Shown here piece by piece: positions 1-5,406 of a DNA stretch of 5,791 bases. How positions within the stretch are numbered: position 1 is the first letter of the stretch; each line of letters starts with the position of its first letter. The stretch comes from an uncultured Eubacteriales bacterium (GTDB lineage Bacteria > Bacillota > Clostridia > TANB77 > CAG-508), in NCBI GenBank assembly GCA_902760765.1, contig CACWHO010000077.1, positions 642-6,432 on the forward strand. Reading direction: 5' to 3'. The notes under the pieces were generated by a model. That model made no database searches. It was not told the DNA's origin and was given only the letters and a program-made list of their open reading frames with translations. Both the position numbers and the translations under genes were made by a program.

Positions 1-2225
1 TTGTAATACATGGAGATTTTGTTAACCTAGAAGATGGTACTGGAATAGTACATACAGCTCCTGCATATGGTGTTGATGATAGTAATGTTTGCAAGAAAAA
101 TGGAATTGCATTTGTAAATTTAGTTGATAAAGCTGGAAAATTTGTACCAGAAGTTGAACCTTGGGCTGGAAAATTTGTTAGAGATTGTAGTGAAGATATT
201 TGTAAATGGCTAGAAAATGAAAACAAATTATTCAGCAAAGAAAAACATGTTCACTCATATCCACATTGCTGGAGATGTGACACACCACTTTTATATTATC
301 CAAAAGAAAGTTGGTTTGTTGCAATGAGTAAACTAAAAGATGAATTAGTTGAAAATAATAACAAAGTAAACTGGTACCCAGATACAATTAGAACAGGAAG
401 ATTTGGAAAATTCCTAGAAAACGTTGTAGATTGGGCAATTTCAAGAGATAGATATTGGGGGACACCACTTCCAATTTGGACATGTGAAGATGAAAATTGT
501 GGTCATGTAGAATGTATTGGAAGTATTGCAGAATTAAAAGAAAAAGCAATAGATTGCCCAGATGATATTGAATTACACAAACCATATATTGATGATGTAC
601 ATTTAAAATGCCCAAAATGTGGCAAAGAAATGAAGAGAGCAAAAGAAGTTATTGACTGCTGGTTTGATTCAGGTTCAATGCCTTTTGCACAATGGCATTA
701 TCCATTTGAAAACAAAGAAATTGCAGAACAAAACTTCCCAGCACAATTTATATCAGAGGCAATAGACCAAACAAGAGGATGGTTTTATACATTAACAGCA
801 TTAGGAACAGCACTATTTGGAAAAACTCCATTTGAAAATTGTATAGTTTTAGGACACGTTTTAGATGAACATGGCCAAAAAATGTCAAAATCAAAAGGAA
901 ACGGAGTAGACCCAATGGTATTACTAGATTCTGTTGGAGCTGATGCTACAAGATGGCATTTCTATACAGTATCTGCACCATGGTTACCAACAAGACTTGG
1001 AATAAAAAATGTACAAGAAACACAAAGAGGATTTTTAAGCACATTATGGAATGTATATTCATTCTATTGCTTATATGCAGAAATAGACAAATTCAATCCA
1101 TTAGAATATAAAGACTACAAAATTACAAATATAATGGATAGATGGATAATATCTAAATTAAATACATTAATAAAAGATGTTGGAGAAAAATTAGACCAAT
1201 ATGATATTACAAATGCAGCATTAGAAATAGAAGACTTTACAGATAGTTTATCAAACTGGTATGTTCGTAGAAATAGAGATAGATTCTGGAGTCAAGAACT
1301 AAATGATGAAAAAATAGGTGCATATGTAACATTATATGAAGTATTAACAAAACTAATCAAAATATCAGCACCATTTGTTCCATTTATGACAGAAGAAATA
1401 TACCAAAATTTAGTATATGGATTAGATAAAACCGCTCCTGAAAGTATCCATTTATGTACATGGCCTGAATATGATGAATCAGTTATTGATAAAGAACTAG
1501 AAAAAGAAATGGATTTAGCATATAAAATTGTTAAATTAGGAAGAAGTGCAAGAAATTCAGTAAATATTAAAAACAGACAACCACTTTCAGAAATGTTAAT
1601 ATCAGTTGACACACTTCCAGAATATTATTCAGACATTGTAAAAGATGAATTAAATGTTAAAAAAGTTGAATTAGGAGCAGAAATGTCTGACTATGTAAAT
1701 TTTGAAATAAAACCAAATTTACCAGTACTTGGAAAAACTTATGGAAAACTAATTCCACAAATAAAAGCTGAAATTGCAAAGAAAAATCAAATGGATTTGG
1801 CAAACAAAGTTAGAAATGGTGGAGTTGAATATATTCAATTAGAAGAAACAGAAGTTGGTTTAAGCCAAGAAAACTTGCTTGTAACAATGCAAGGAAAAGA
1901 AGGATTTGCATTTGCAGGTGAAGGAGAAATTGGTGTTGTTATAGATACACATATAACACCTGAACTAAAAGAAGAAGGATATGTAAGAGAAGTACTTTCA
2001 AAAGTTCAAAATATGAGAAAAGATAGAGAATTTGAAGTATTAGATAAAATAAATCTTTATGTATCTGGAAACGAAATGCTAGAAAATGTCATCAAGAAAA
2101 ATGATAAACTAATTAAACATGATACATTGGCAGTTGATATTATTTATGATGAAAAGAGAGAAAATTATACTGAAACAAATATCAATGGAGAAAAGTTAAA
2201 TATTGATGTTGAGGTTGTAAAATAA
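1..2225 (+). CDS. ileS: Isoleucyl-tRNA synthetase, eukaryotic-like (IleS2) type, 5' end outside window
   Basis: This enzyme charges tRNA-Ile with isoleucine in the cytoplasm. The reading frame is open from codon 3-5 to the TAA at 2223-2225, about 740 residues. The family has about 1030-1050, so roughly 300 N-terminal residues, including the HIGH motif, lie upstream. Visible in order (window residue 1 = codon at 3): the end of the CP1 editing domain with GTGIVHTAPAYGVDD at 12-26, whose last Asp matches the editing Asp of E. coli IleRS; HSYPHCWRC; WAISRDRYWGTPLPIW from residue 144; Cys-rich knuckles CEDENCGHVEC and CPKCG; DCWFDSGSMPFAQ; DQTRGWFYTL; and the ATP-binding KMSKSKGN at 293-300. An anticodon-binding helical domain follows (NWYVRRNRDRFW, FVPFMTEEIYQNL). 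The WGTPLPIW and FDSGSMPFAQ wording and the long C-terminus point to the IleS2 subtype rather than the E. coli type. There is no internal disruption. The ATG at 324 lies inside the domain and is not the start. A terminator follows. Confidence 0.96.
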   Translation, partial: VIHGDFVNLEDGTGIVHTAPAYGVDDSNVCKKNGIAFVNLVDKAGKFVPEVEPWAGKFVRDCSEDICKWLENENKLFSKEKHVHSYPHCWRCDTPLLYYPKESWFVAMSKLKDELVENNNKVNWYPDTIRTGRFGKFLENVVDWAISRDRYWGTPLPIWTCEDENCGHVECIGSIAELKEKAIDCPDDIELHKPYIDDVHLKCPKCGKEMKRAKEVIDCWFDSGSMPFAQWHYPFENKEIAEQNFPAQFISEAIDQTRGWFYTLTALGTALFGKTPFENCIVLGHVLDEHGQKMSKSKGNGVDPMVLLDSVGADATRWHFYTVSAPWLPTRLGIKNVQETQRGFLSTLWNVYSFYCLYAEIDKFNPLEYKDYKITNIMDRWIISKLNTLIKDVGEKLDQYDITNAALEIEDFTDSLSNWYVRRNRDRFWSQELNDEKIGAYVTLYEVLTKLIKISAPFVPFMTEEIYQNLVYGLDKTAPESIHLCTWPEYDESVIDKELEKEMDLAYKIVKLGRSARNSVNIKNRQPLSEMLISVDTLPEYYSDIVKDELNVKKVELGAEMSDYVNFEIKPNLPVLGKTYGKLIPQIKAEIAKKNQMDLANKVRNGGVEYIQLEETEVGLSQENLLVTMQGKEGFAFAGEGEIGVVIDTHITPELKEEGYVREVLSKVQNMRKDREFEVLDKINLYVSGNEMLENVIKKNDKLIKHDTLAVDIIYDEKRENYTETNINGEKLNIDVEVVK

Positions 2226-2267
2226 TTTGACAACATTTTCCTAATCATAAATGAAACTTAAATTTAT

Positions 2268-2303
2268 AGGTAGGCAATTTATTTTGCCTACTTTATTTTT
2301 TTT
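2268..2303 (+). terminator. Rho-independent terminator of ileS
   Basis: GTAGGCAA (2270-2277) pairs with TTGCCTAC (2284-2291) around a 6-nt TTTATT loop. The stem extends by one G-T and one A-T pair to 2268/2293. A T-rich run follows directly (2292-2303). It lies about 43 nt after the ileS stop and separates ileS from the tRNA unit. Confidence 0.9.
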
Positions 2304-2304
2304 A

Positions 2305-2333
2305 TTGCAGAACCTATTTAAATATGATATATT
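2305..2333 (+). promoter_or_regulatory. Predicted sigma-A promoter for the tRNA gene
   Basis: The -35 is TTGCAG (2305-2310, weak, first three bases match), followed by exactly 17 nt, then -10 TATATT (2328-2333). A TGn extension (2325-2327) makes an extended -10, which can compensate for the weak -35. The expected start is about 2340, giving a leader of about 14 nt before the tRNA at 2354. It sits just after the ileS terminator, so it fits as the tRNA's own promoter. Confidence 0.6.
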
Positions 2334-2353
2334 ATTAATATAAAATTTTATTT

Positions 2354-2429
2354 GCCAGAATAGCTTAGTTGGTAGAGCAACGGATTCGTAACCCGGAGGT
2401 CGGCAGTTCGATTCTGCCTCCTGGCACCA
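2354..2429 (+). tRNA. tRNA-Thr(CGT), CCA encoded, with three mispaired stem positions
   Basis: The 76-nt cloverleaf reads: acceptor GCCAGAA/TCCTGGC, D stem GCTT/GAGC with AGTTGGTA loop, anticodon loop TTCGTAA with CGT at 2387-2389 (reads ACG, Thr), variable AGGTC, T stem GGCAG/CTGCC with loop TTCGATT, discriminator A and genomic CCA (2427-2429). G1-C72, C2-G71, G35 and U36 fit known Thr identity elements. Mispairs are 6-67 (A/C), 27-43 (A/G) and 31-39 (A/C), leaving only three solid Watson-Crick pairs in the anticodon stem. Spacing and conserved bases are otherwise normal. It may be a weakly used isoacceptor in decay, since tRNA-Thr(TGT) can usually read ACG by wobble and ACG is rare in such AT-rich DNA. 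No terminator separates it from the Fic gene. Confidence 0.85.
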
Positions 2430-2441
2430 CTATAAATAAAG

Positions 2442-2447
2442 TATAAT
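2442..2447 (+). promoter_or_regulatory. Possible -10 element for the Fic gene
   Basis: There is a perfect TATAAT 12 nt after the tRNA CCA. The matching -35 position falls in the tRNA acceptor/T region (around 2418-2424) and has no resemblance to TTGACA, so the promoter is weak if real. The start would be near 2454, exactly at the base of the hairpin at 2454-2472. Read-through from the tRNA promoter is the alternative. Confidence 0.35.
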
Positions 2448-2477
2448 TTAAAATTGCCCACTATGGTGGCAAAATAT

Positions 2478-2483
2478 GGGAGG
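2478..2483 (+). promoter_or_regulatory. Ribosome binding site that fixes the Fic start at 2490
   Basis: GGGAGG (2478-2483) lies 6 nt upstream of ATG 2490. The in-frame candidates further upstream, TTG 2454 and ATG 2463, have no Shine-Dalgarno sequence, and ATG 2463 lies in the loop of a predicted hairpin. The protein therefore most likely begins MEIEYPPY. Confidence 0.8.
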
Positions 2484-2489
2484 CTCAAA

Positions 2490-3326
2490 ATGGAAATAGA
2501 ATACCCACCTTATACAATAACTGACAAAATGCTTAATTTAGCAACAAAAATAATGGAAAAAATAGGAGAAGCTAATTATTTTGAAAGCTTAAATAGATTT
2601 CCAGAATTAAGAAGAAAAACAAGAATAAAATCAATACATTCATCTTTAGCTATTGAAAATAATCAATTATCATTATTTCAGGTTGAAGCAGTAATAAATG
2701 GAAAAGCAGTTATTGGAGAACAAAAGGATATTCAAGAAGTTAAGAACGCATATAAAGCTTATGAAGAAATTGATAATGTAAATCCATATTCTGTTGATGA
2801 TTTAAAAAAGATACATGGAATTTTAACTTTTGCTATTGAAGATGATAATGGAAAATTTAGAAATCATGGAGAAGCTGTTTATGATGGAAATGTACAAATT
2901 TTTATGGCTCCCCCTCATACAATGGTGCCAATATTAATGGATAACCTGTTTAATTGGATGAATAAGGCTAAAGAAGAAGTTAATCCTTTAATATTATCTT
3001 CTATATTTCATTATGAACTTGTGTTTATACACCCTTTTTCAGATGGAAATGGAAGAACAGCAAGATTATGGCAAACAGCAATACTTGCACATTGGAAAGA
3101 TTTATTTAAATATATTCCGATAGAGAGTATTATAAGAGAACATCAAGAAGAATATTATACTTCTATTCAAAATTGCAATAATGTAGGAAATTCAAATGAA
3201 TTTATTGAATTTATGCTTAAAATTATAGATGAAGCTGTAGATGGAATGATTTTAGCATCCAACAAAGAAACTACACAAGAAACTACACAAGAAACTACAC
3301 AAGAAAGAAATGGCCAAAGCTCTTAA
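2490..3326 (+). CDS. Fic-domain protein (predicted AMP-transferase), C-terminus lost by frameshift
   Basis: The product is 278 residues from ATG 2490. Fic enzymes usually transfer AMP from ATP to a Ser, Thr or Tyr hydroxyl on a target protein. The complete motif HPFSDGNGRTAR (181-192) carries the catalytic His181, the metal-binding Asp185 and the phosphate-binding Gly/Arg residues. A GKFR stretch (121-124) and a substrate flap near 135-146 precede it. The N-terminal SLAIEN (52-57) fits the (S/T)xxxE(G/N) inhibitory motif, so this is a class II Fic that would restrain itself in cis and needs no separate antitoxin. The architecture resembles Shewanella SoFic (helical N-terminus, Fic core, winged helix). 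Here the frame changes after the ETTQ repeats (260-271) and ends RNGQSS; the winged-helix sequence continues in the +1 frame at 3304-3438. The catalytic core is intact, so a truncated enzyme could still be active. The target is unknown. It may be co-transcribed with the tRNA or use a weak promoter at 2442. Confidence 0.9.
   Translation: MEIEYPPYTITDKMLNLATKIMEKIGEANYFESLNRFPELRRKTRIKSIHSSLAIENNQLSLFQVEAVINGKAVIGEQKDIQEVKNAYKAYEEIDNVNPYSVDDLKKIHGILTFAIEDDNGKFRNHGEAVYDGNVQIFMAPPHTMVPILMDNLFNWMNKAKEEVNPLILSSIFHYELVFIHPFSDGNGRTARLWQTAILAHWKDLFKYIPIESIIREHQEEYYTSIQNCNNVGNSNEFIEFMLKIIDEAVDGMILASNKETTQETTQETTQERNGQSS
3267..3302 (+). repeat. Three perfect tandem copies of a 12-bp unit (GAAACTACACAA)
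   Basis: The copies are 3267-3278, 3279-3290 and 3291-3302, and each encodes ETTQ in the Fic frame. A partial fourth unit (GAAA) follows. The unit length is a multiple of three, so copy-number change alone would not alter the frame. The repeat forms a hydrophilic linker between the Fic core and the winged helix; ETTQ-type linkers are familiar in this Fic group. The frame disruption falls at its 3' end. Confidence 0.95.
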
Positions 3327-3438
3327 ACTAACTAGAGATGGTATATCATATAATATAAAAATATTGAAAGAAAAAGGAATTATTGAGAGAGTTGGAGCTA
3401 CAAAGAATGGAATTTGGAGAATAAATATATCAAAATAA
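3304..3438 (+). pseudogene. Out-of-frame winged-helix C-terminus of the Fic gene
   Basis: In the frame +1 to the Fic gene the translation runs KEMAKALKLTRDG, then about 17 residues including ILKEKGIIERVGATKNG, then IWRINISK and TAA at 3436-3438. This is the recognition helix and wing of the winged-helix domain that normally ends SoFic-like proteins. The first helix (about 15 residues, usually written like ILELIKxNPxIT) is absent. That fits a deletion joining the ETTQ linker directly to the second half of the domain. An ATG at 3310 could start a 42-residue product overlapping the Fic stop by 17 nt, but its upstream sequence is only weakly Shine-Dalgarno-like. The remnant is most likely untranslated or poorly translated. 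A terminator follows 18 nt after the stop. Confidence 0.75.
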
Positions 3439-3456
3439 AATTTGTAAGCAAAAAAT

Positions 3457-3501
3457 AAAAGGTTAGAGATATAAAAAATCTGTAACCTTTTTCTATTTTT
3501 T
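3457..3501 (+). terminator. Rho-independent terminator after the Fic locus
   Basis: The left arm 3457-3470 pairs with the right arm 3478-3491 over 14 positions with one G/G mismatch (AAAAGGTTA against TAACCTTTT is perfect), around a 7-nt A-rich loop. T-rich sequence to 3501 follows. It separates the Fic unit from the sigma-factor unit. Because of the A-tract it could also work in reverse, but no minus-strand gene needs it. Confidence 0.88.
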
Positions 3502-3529
3502 GCCACAATAAAGTTGTAAGATATCTTAT

Positions 3530-3534
3530 GGAGG
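3530..3534 (+). promoter_or_regulatory. Ribosome binding site of the sigma-factor gene
   Basis: GGAGG lies 10 nt before the TTG at 3545. This is slightly long spacing but the only good signal. The ATG at 3528 opens just 4 codons before a stop, so TTG is chosen as the start codon, which suggests modest expression. Confidence 0.7.
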
Positions 3535-3544
3535 AACAATAAAA

Positions 3545-4084
3545 TTGAAAGAAAAGAGAGAATTAAAAGATTATATTATAGATGGAAATATTGATTTAGA
3601 CAGAGTTGTAGATGATTATACTCCATATATAAAGAAAGTAATAGACAATATGGTAAACAACAATTTATCGGTTGAAGACAAAGAAGAAATCATAATAGAC
3701 ACGTTTTTTATACTATGGAAAAAATATAATGAAAATTATTATATTCAATCTTTAAGCTCGTATATGGCAGGAATCACTAGAAATTTAATAAAAGAAAAAT
3801 TAAAAAAAGTTAAACCTGCTGTCAACATTGAACAATATGAAAATATAGCTGAATATAGTAATTTGGACAGAAATTTGCAAGAAGCACAAGAAACAGAATC
3901 ACTTTACAAAAGTTTAAATGATTTAAAAGAAATTGATTTTAAAATAATAAATATGTTCTACTATTCTGGTAAATCAATTAAGGATATAGCTAAAGAACTG
4001 AATATTTCAGAAGCTAATGTGAAAATAAAATTGCATAGAATACGTAAAAAGATAAAACAAAAATTAAAACAAAAGGAGTTTTAA
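3545..4084 (+). CDS. ECF-type sigma-70 family RNA polymerase sigma factor
   Basis: The product is 179 residues, starting at TTG. It directs RNA polymerase to a small regulon, usually in response to an envelope or surface signal. Region 2 spans about 20-88 (DLDRVVDDYTPYIKKVI, then DTFFILWKKY and SSYMAGITRNLIKEKLKK, the last matching the ECF pattern for -10 recognition and core binding). After an acidic linker, region 4 spans about 115-175 (LKEIDFKIINMFYYSGKSI, then the helix-turn-helix IKDIAKELNISEANVKIKLH and a Lys/Arg-rich tail). The length is normal for a two-domain ECF factor, with no region 3 and no C-terminal extension. The gene begins 43 nt after the Fic terminator and is followed 71 nt later by a single-pass membrane protein, the usual arrangement of sigma and anti-sigma. 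ECF factors commonly activate their own operon. The frame is intact. Confidence 0.93.
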   Translation: MKEKRELKDYIIDGNIDLDRVVDDYTPYIKKVIDNMVNNNLSVEDKEEIIIDTFFILWKKYNENYYIQSLSSYMAGITRNLIKEKLKKVKPAVNIEQYENIAEYSNLDRNLQEAQETESLYKSLNDLKEIDFKIINMFYYSGKSIKDIAKELNISEANVKIKLHRIRKKIKQKLKQKEF

Positions 4085-4105
4085 AAGGTTTATAGATAAA
4101 GCCTT
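4085..4105 (+). other. Small hairpin between the sigma gene and the membrane-protein gene
   Basis: AAGGTTTA (4085-4092) pairs with TAAAGCCTT (4097-4105), with one bulged G at 4101 and a TAGA loop. It begins right after the sigma stop and is not followed by a T-run, so it is not a good terminator. It might be an mRNA processing or stability element that tunes the ratio of the two proteins, or chance in AT-rich DNA. Confidence 0.35.
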
Positions 4106-4155
4106 GTTTGAAATATTTAAAAATCTAAATATGTTATTAAAGGAATGAATTTTAT

Positions 4156-4716
4156 ATGAATGAAGGAATAAAAGAAAAATTAAAAACAAAAATAGCTATA
4201 TCTCAAATCAAAAATGAGGAGGTAAATGCTATTATGAATAAAAAAGGAAAATTTACTTTTAAGAATATTGAAATTGCAGCATGTGTATTGGTATCGCTTA
4301 CAGGAGTTACTTTTGCAAGTAGCAAAGTAATAGAAAAAGTATGGAAAAAACCAGAAAAAGTACAGATAGCTTCAAATAATATTGAAGACATGATTAAAAT
4401 TACAGAAGAAAGTAAAAAAGAGAATATTACAGAAGAAAGGGCAAAAGAAATTGCAGTACAAAAATTAGATCAACTAGGACTTAATTCTGAAATTATAGGT
4501 ACAAACCACTATAAAGAAATTGATTCAGATAAAATTATTTTCAGGTTTGATACAAAAGACAATTACGAAATTTCAATTGACGGAAAAACAGGGAATTTTA
4601 GTACTATATTGAACAATAATAAAAATGTTGAAGATACAAATAAATATATAACAAAAGAACAAGCAATTGAAGTTGCTAATAAATATTATAAATTATTGGG
4701 ATATAAAGAACGGTGA
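4156..4716 (+). CDS. Single-pass membrane protein with PepSY-like module, putative anti-sigma/sensor (N-terminal part; frameshifted)
   Basis: As read, the product is 186 residues. A short cytoplasmic N-terminus (1-35, MNEGIKEKLKTKIAIS, rich in Lys/Glu) is followed by one membrane segment at about 38-55 (IEIAACVLVSLTGVTFAS) and an outer-surface part. That part has a PepSY-like module at 90-150 (ITEERAKEIA ending in DGKTGNF) and the beginning of a second (ITKEQAIEVANKYYKLLGYK). The order sigma gene then membrane protein, and the N-terminus in the cytoplasm, suggest an anti-sigma factor that senses something outside; this is inference, and no named anti-sigma domain is recognisable. At about 4708 the frame breaks: after GYK it reads ER and stops at TGA 4714, while the natural continuation NGEYEIRNV is in the +1 frame. 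AAAGGA at 4139-4144 is the ribosome site, 11 nt from the ATG. An internal in-frame ATG at 4234 has a better GGAGGT. Confidence 0.78.
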   Translation: MNEGIKEKLKTKIAISQIKNEEVNAIMNKKGKFTFKNIEIAACVLVSLTGVTFASSKVIEKVWKKPEKVQIASNNIEDMIKITEESKKENITEERAKEIAVQKLDQLGLNSEIIGTNHYKEIDSDKIIFRFDTKDNYEISIDGKTGNFSTILNNNKNVEDTNKYITKEQAIEVANKYYKLLGYKER

Positions 4717-5314
4717 ATACGAAATTAGAAATGTAAATTCATTTAATAATTCAAAAACAAATGATGAAAGTAATGAAGGCTATGCGTTTAATGTTAATTA
4801 TAATAAAAAATATGATGGTGTATTTAGCCCTTATGAAGAAATTAAAATAAAAATTGAAGCTAATGGACCTAGCTTAGGAATGATAAGTATTACAAATATC
4901 CCATTTGATAATAATGAATTAATTTTATCAAAAGATGATGCGGTAAAAATTGCATTAGATGAGGATAAAAAAATACAAACAAATGATATAGAGAGTACAA
5001 ATGTAAAACTAATGATGGTAAAAATGAATGCAGATGCATATGATAGAATAAATGATAAAGAGAAATATTACAAATCTTCACAAGTAAAAGATTATCCAAT
5101 TGATGAAAGAAATTATTATAATGTAGAAAATAGAGTAAGAAGAGCATGGGTTGTTGTTATTAAATATGTTGATAATTATGAAAATGATATAGTAAAGAGA
5201 TATACTGAAGGAAAATATAGCTACTATGTTGATGCAACAACTGGAGAAATTATAGGAGGAAGTAAAGGAGACTATATTTCTAGTGAAAGCAAGGGTACAA
5301 TTTATACATTCTAA
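4709..5314 (+). pseudogene. C-terminal part of the PepSY-like membrane protein, out of frame
   Basis: The frame from 4709 gives NGEYEIRNV and then 192 more residues to TAA at 5312-5314. It completes the second PepSY-like module started upstream, and contains a third that opens LSKDDAVKIALDEDKK (about 4925-4972) and a closing part RRAWVVVIKYVDNY then YYVDATTGEIIGG. No start codon with a Shine-Dalgarno sequence lies at its beginning; the frame opens at a TTG (4667) inside the upstream coding frame. It is therefore not an independent gene. Removing one base (for example G4708) joins the halves as GYK-NGEYE and gives a 385-residue protein: cytoplasmic tail, membrane helix, three PepSY-like units. 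The body has no further transmembrane segment, so it would lie outside the cell. Without repair, cells would make only the first unit. Confidence 0.75.
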
Positions 5315-5340
5315 AAAAGAGGTGAAATCACCTCTTTTTT
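5313..5340 (+). terminator. Strong rho-independent terminator of the sigma/membrane-protein operon
   Basis: AAAAAAGAGGTG (5313-5324) pairs perfectly with CACCTCTTTTTT (5329-5340) across an AAAT loop. The stem starts inside the stop codon of the upstream gene. Flanking A and T tracts make it potentially bidirectional. It insulates ftsY from the operon. Confidence 0.93.
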
Positions 5341-5355
5341 AAGTTAATTTAGTCC

Positions 5356-5384
5356 TTGTAAAACTTCTTAAAATATGTTATAAT
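5356..5384 (+). promoter_or_regulatory. Sigma-A promoter of ftsY
   Basis: TTGTAA (5356-5361, four of six to TTGACA), exactly 17 nt, then a perfect TATAAT (5379-5384) preceded by TGT (5376-5378), an extended -10. The expected start is near 5391, giving a leader of about 16 nt that consists almost only of the ribosome site. This is the best promoter in the window. Confidence 0.82.
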
Positions 5385-5395
5385 CATTACGTTAT

Positions 5396-5400
5396 GGAGG
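5396..5400 (+). promoter_or_regulatory. Ribosome binding site of ftsY
   Basis: GGAGG lies 6 nt before ATG 5407, near-ideal strength and spacing. It supports the start giving MGFFDKLKNGL, the typical FtsY beginning. Confidence 0.85.
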
Positions 5401-5406
5401 AAAATT

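Noticed and set aside
2454..2489. Fic start at TTG 2454 or ATG 2463
   Set aside because: Neither has a Shine-Dalgarno sequence, both fall in the hairpin, and ATG 2490 has GGGAGG at ideal distance.
2354..2490. Integration site of a mobile element at the 3' end of the tRNA
   Set aside because: No copy of the tRNA 3' sequence was found downstream and no integrase or transposase is present in the window.
3267..3302. CRISPR array or phase-variable repeat
   Set aside because: The units are 12 bp without spacers. Gain or loss of a unit keeps the frame, so no on/off switching is expected.
3500..3527. Sigma-A promoter TTGCCA / TATCTT before the sigma gene
   Set aside because: The expected start would lie inside or beyond the ribosome site, so the mRNA could not use it normally.
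3252..3539. A 95-codon minus-strand open frame with repeated CSFL
   Set aside because: It is the reverse of the 12-bp ETTQ repeats and runs through a terminator. It has no ribosome site and no family resemblance. The other minus-strand frames (388-642, 1292-1612, 4203-4391, 4890-5147, 5349-5558, 5545-5787) are likewise shadows of + strand genes.
4108..4137. Internal promoter TTGAAA with TGTTAT at 18 nt before the membrane-protein gene
   Set aside because: The -10 is poor and such matches are common in AT-rich gaps; co-transcription with the sigma gene explains expression.
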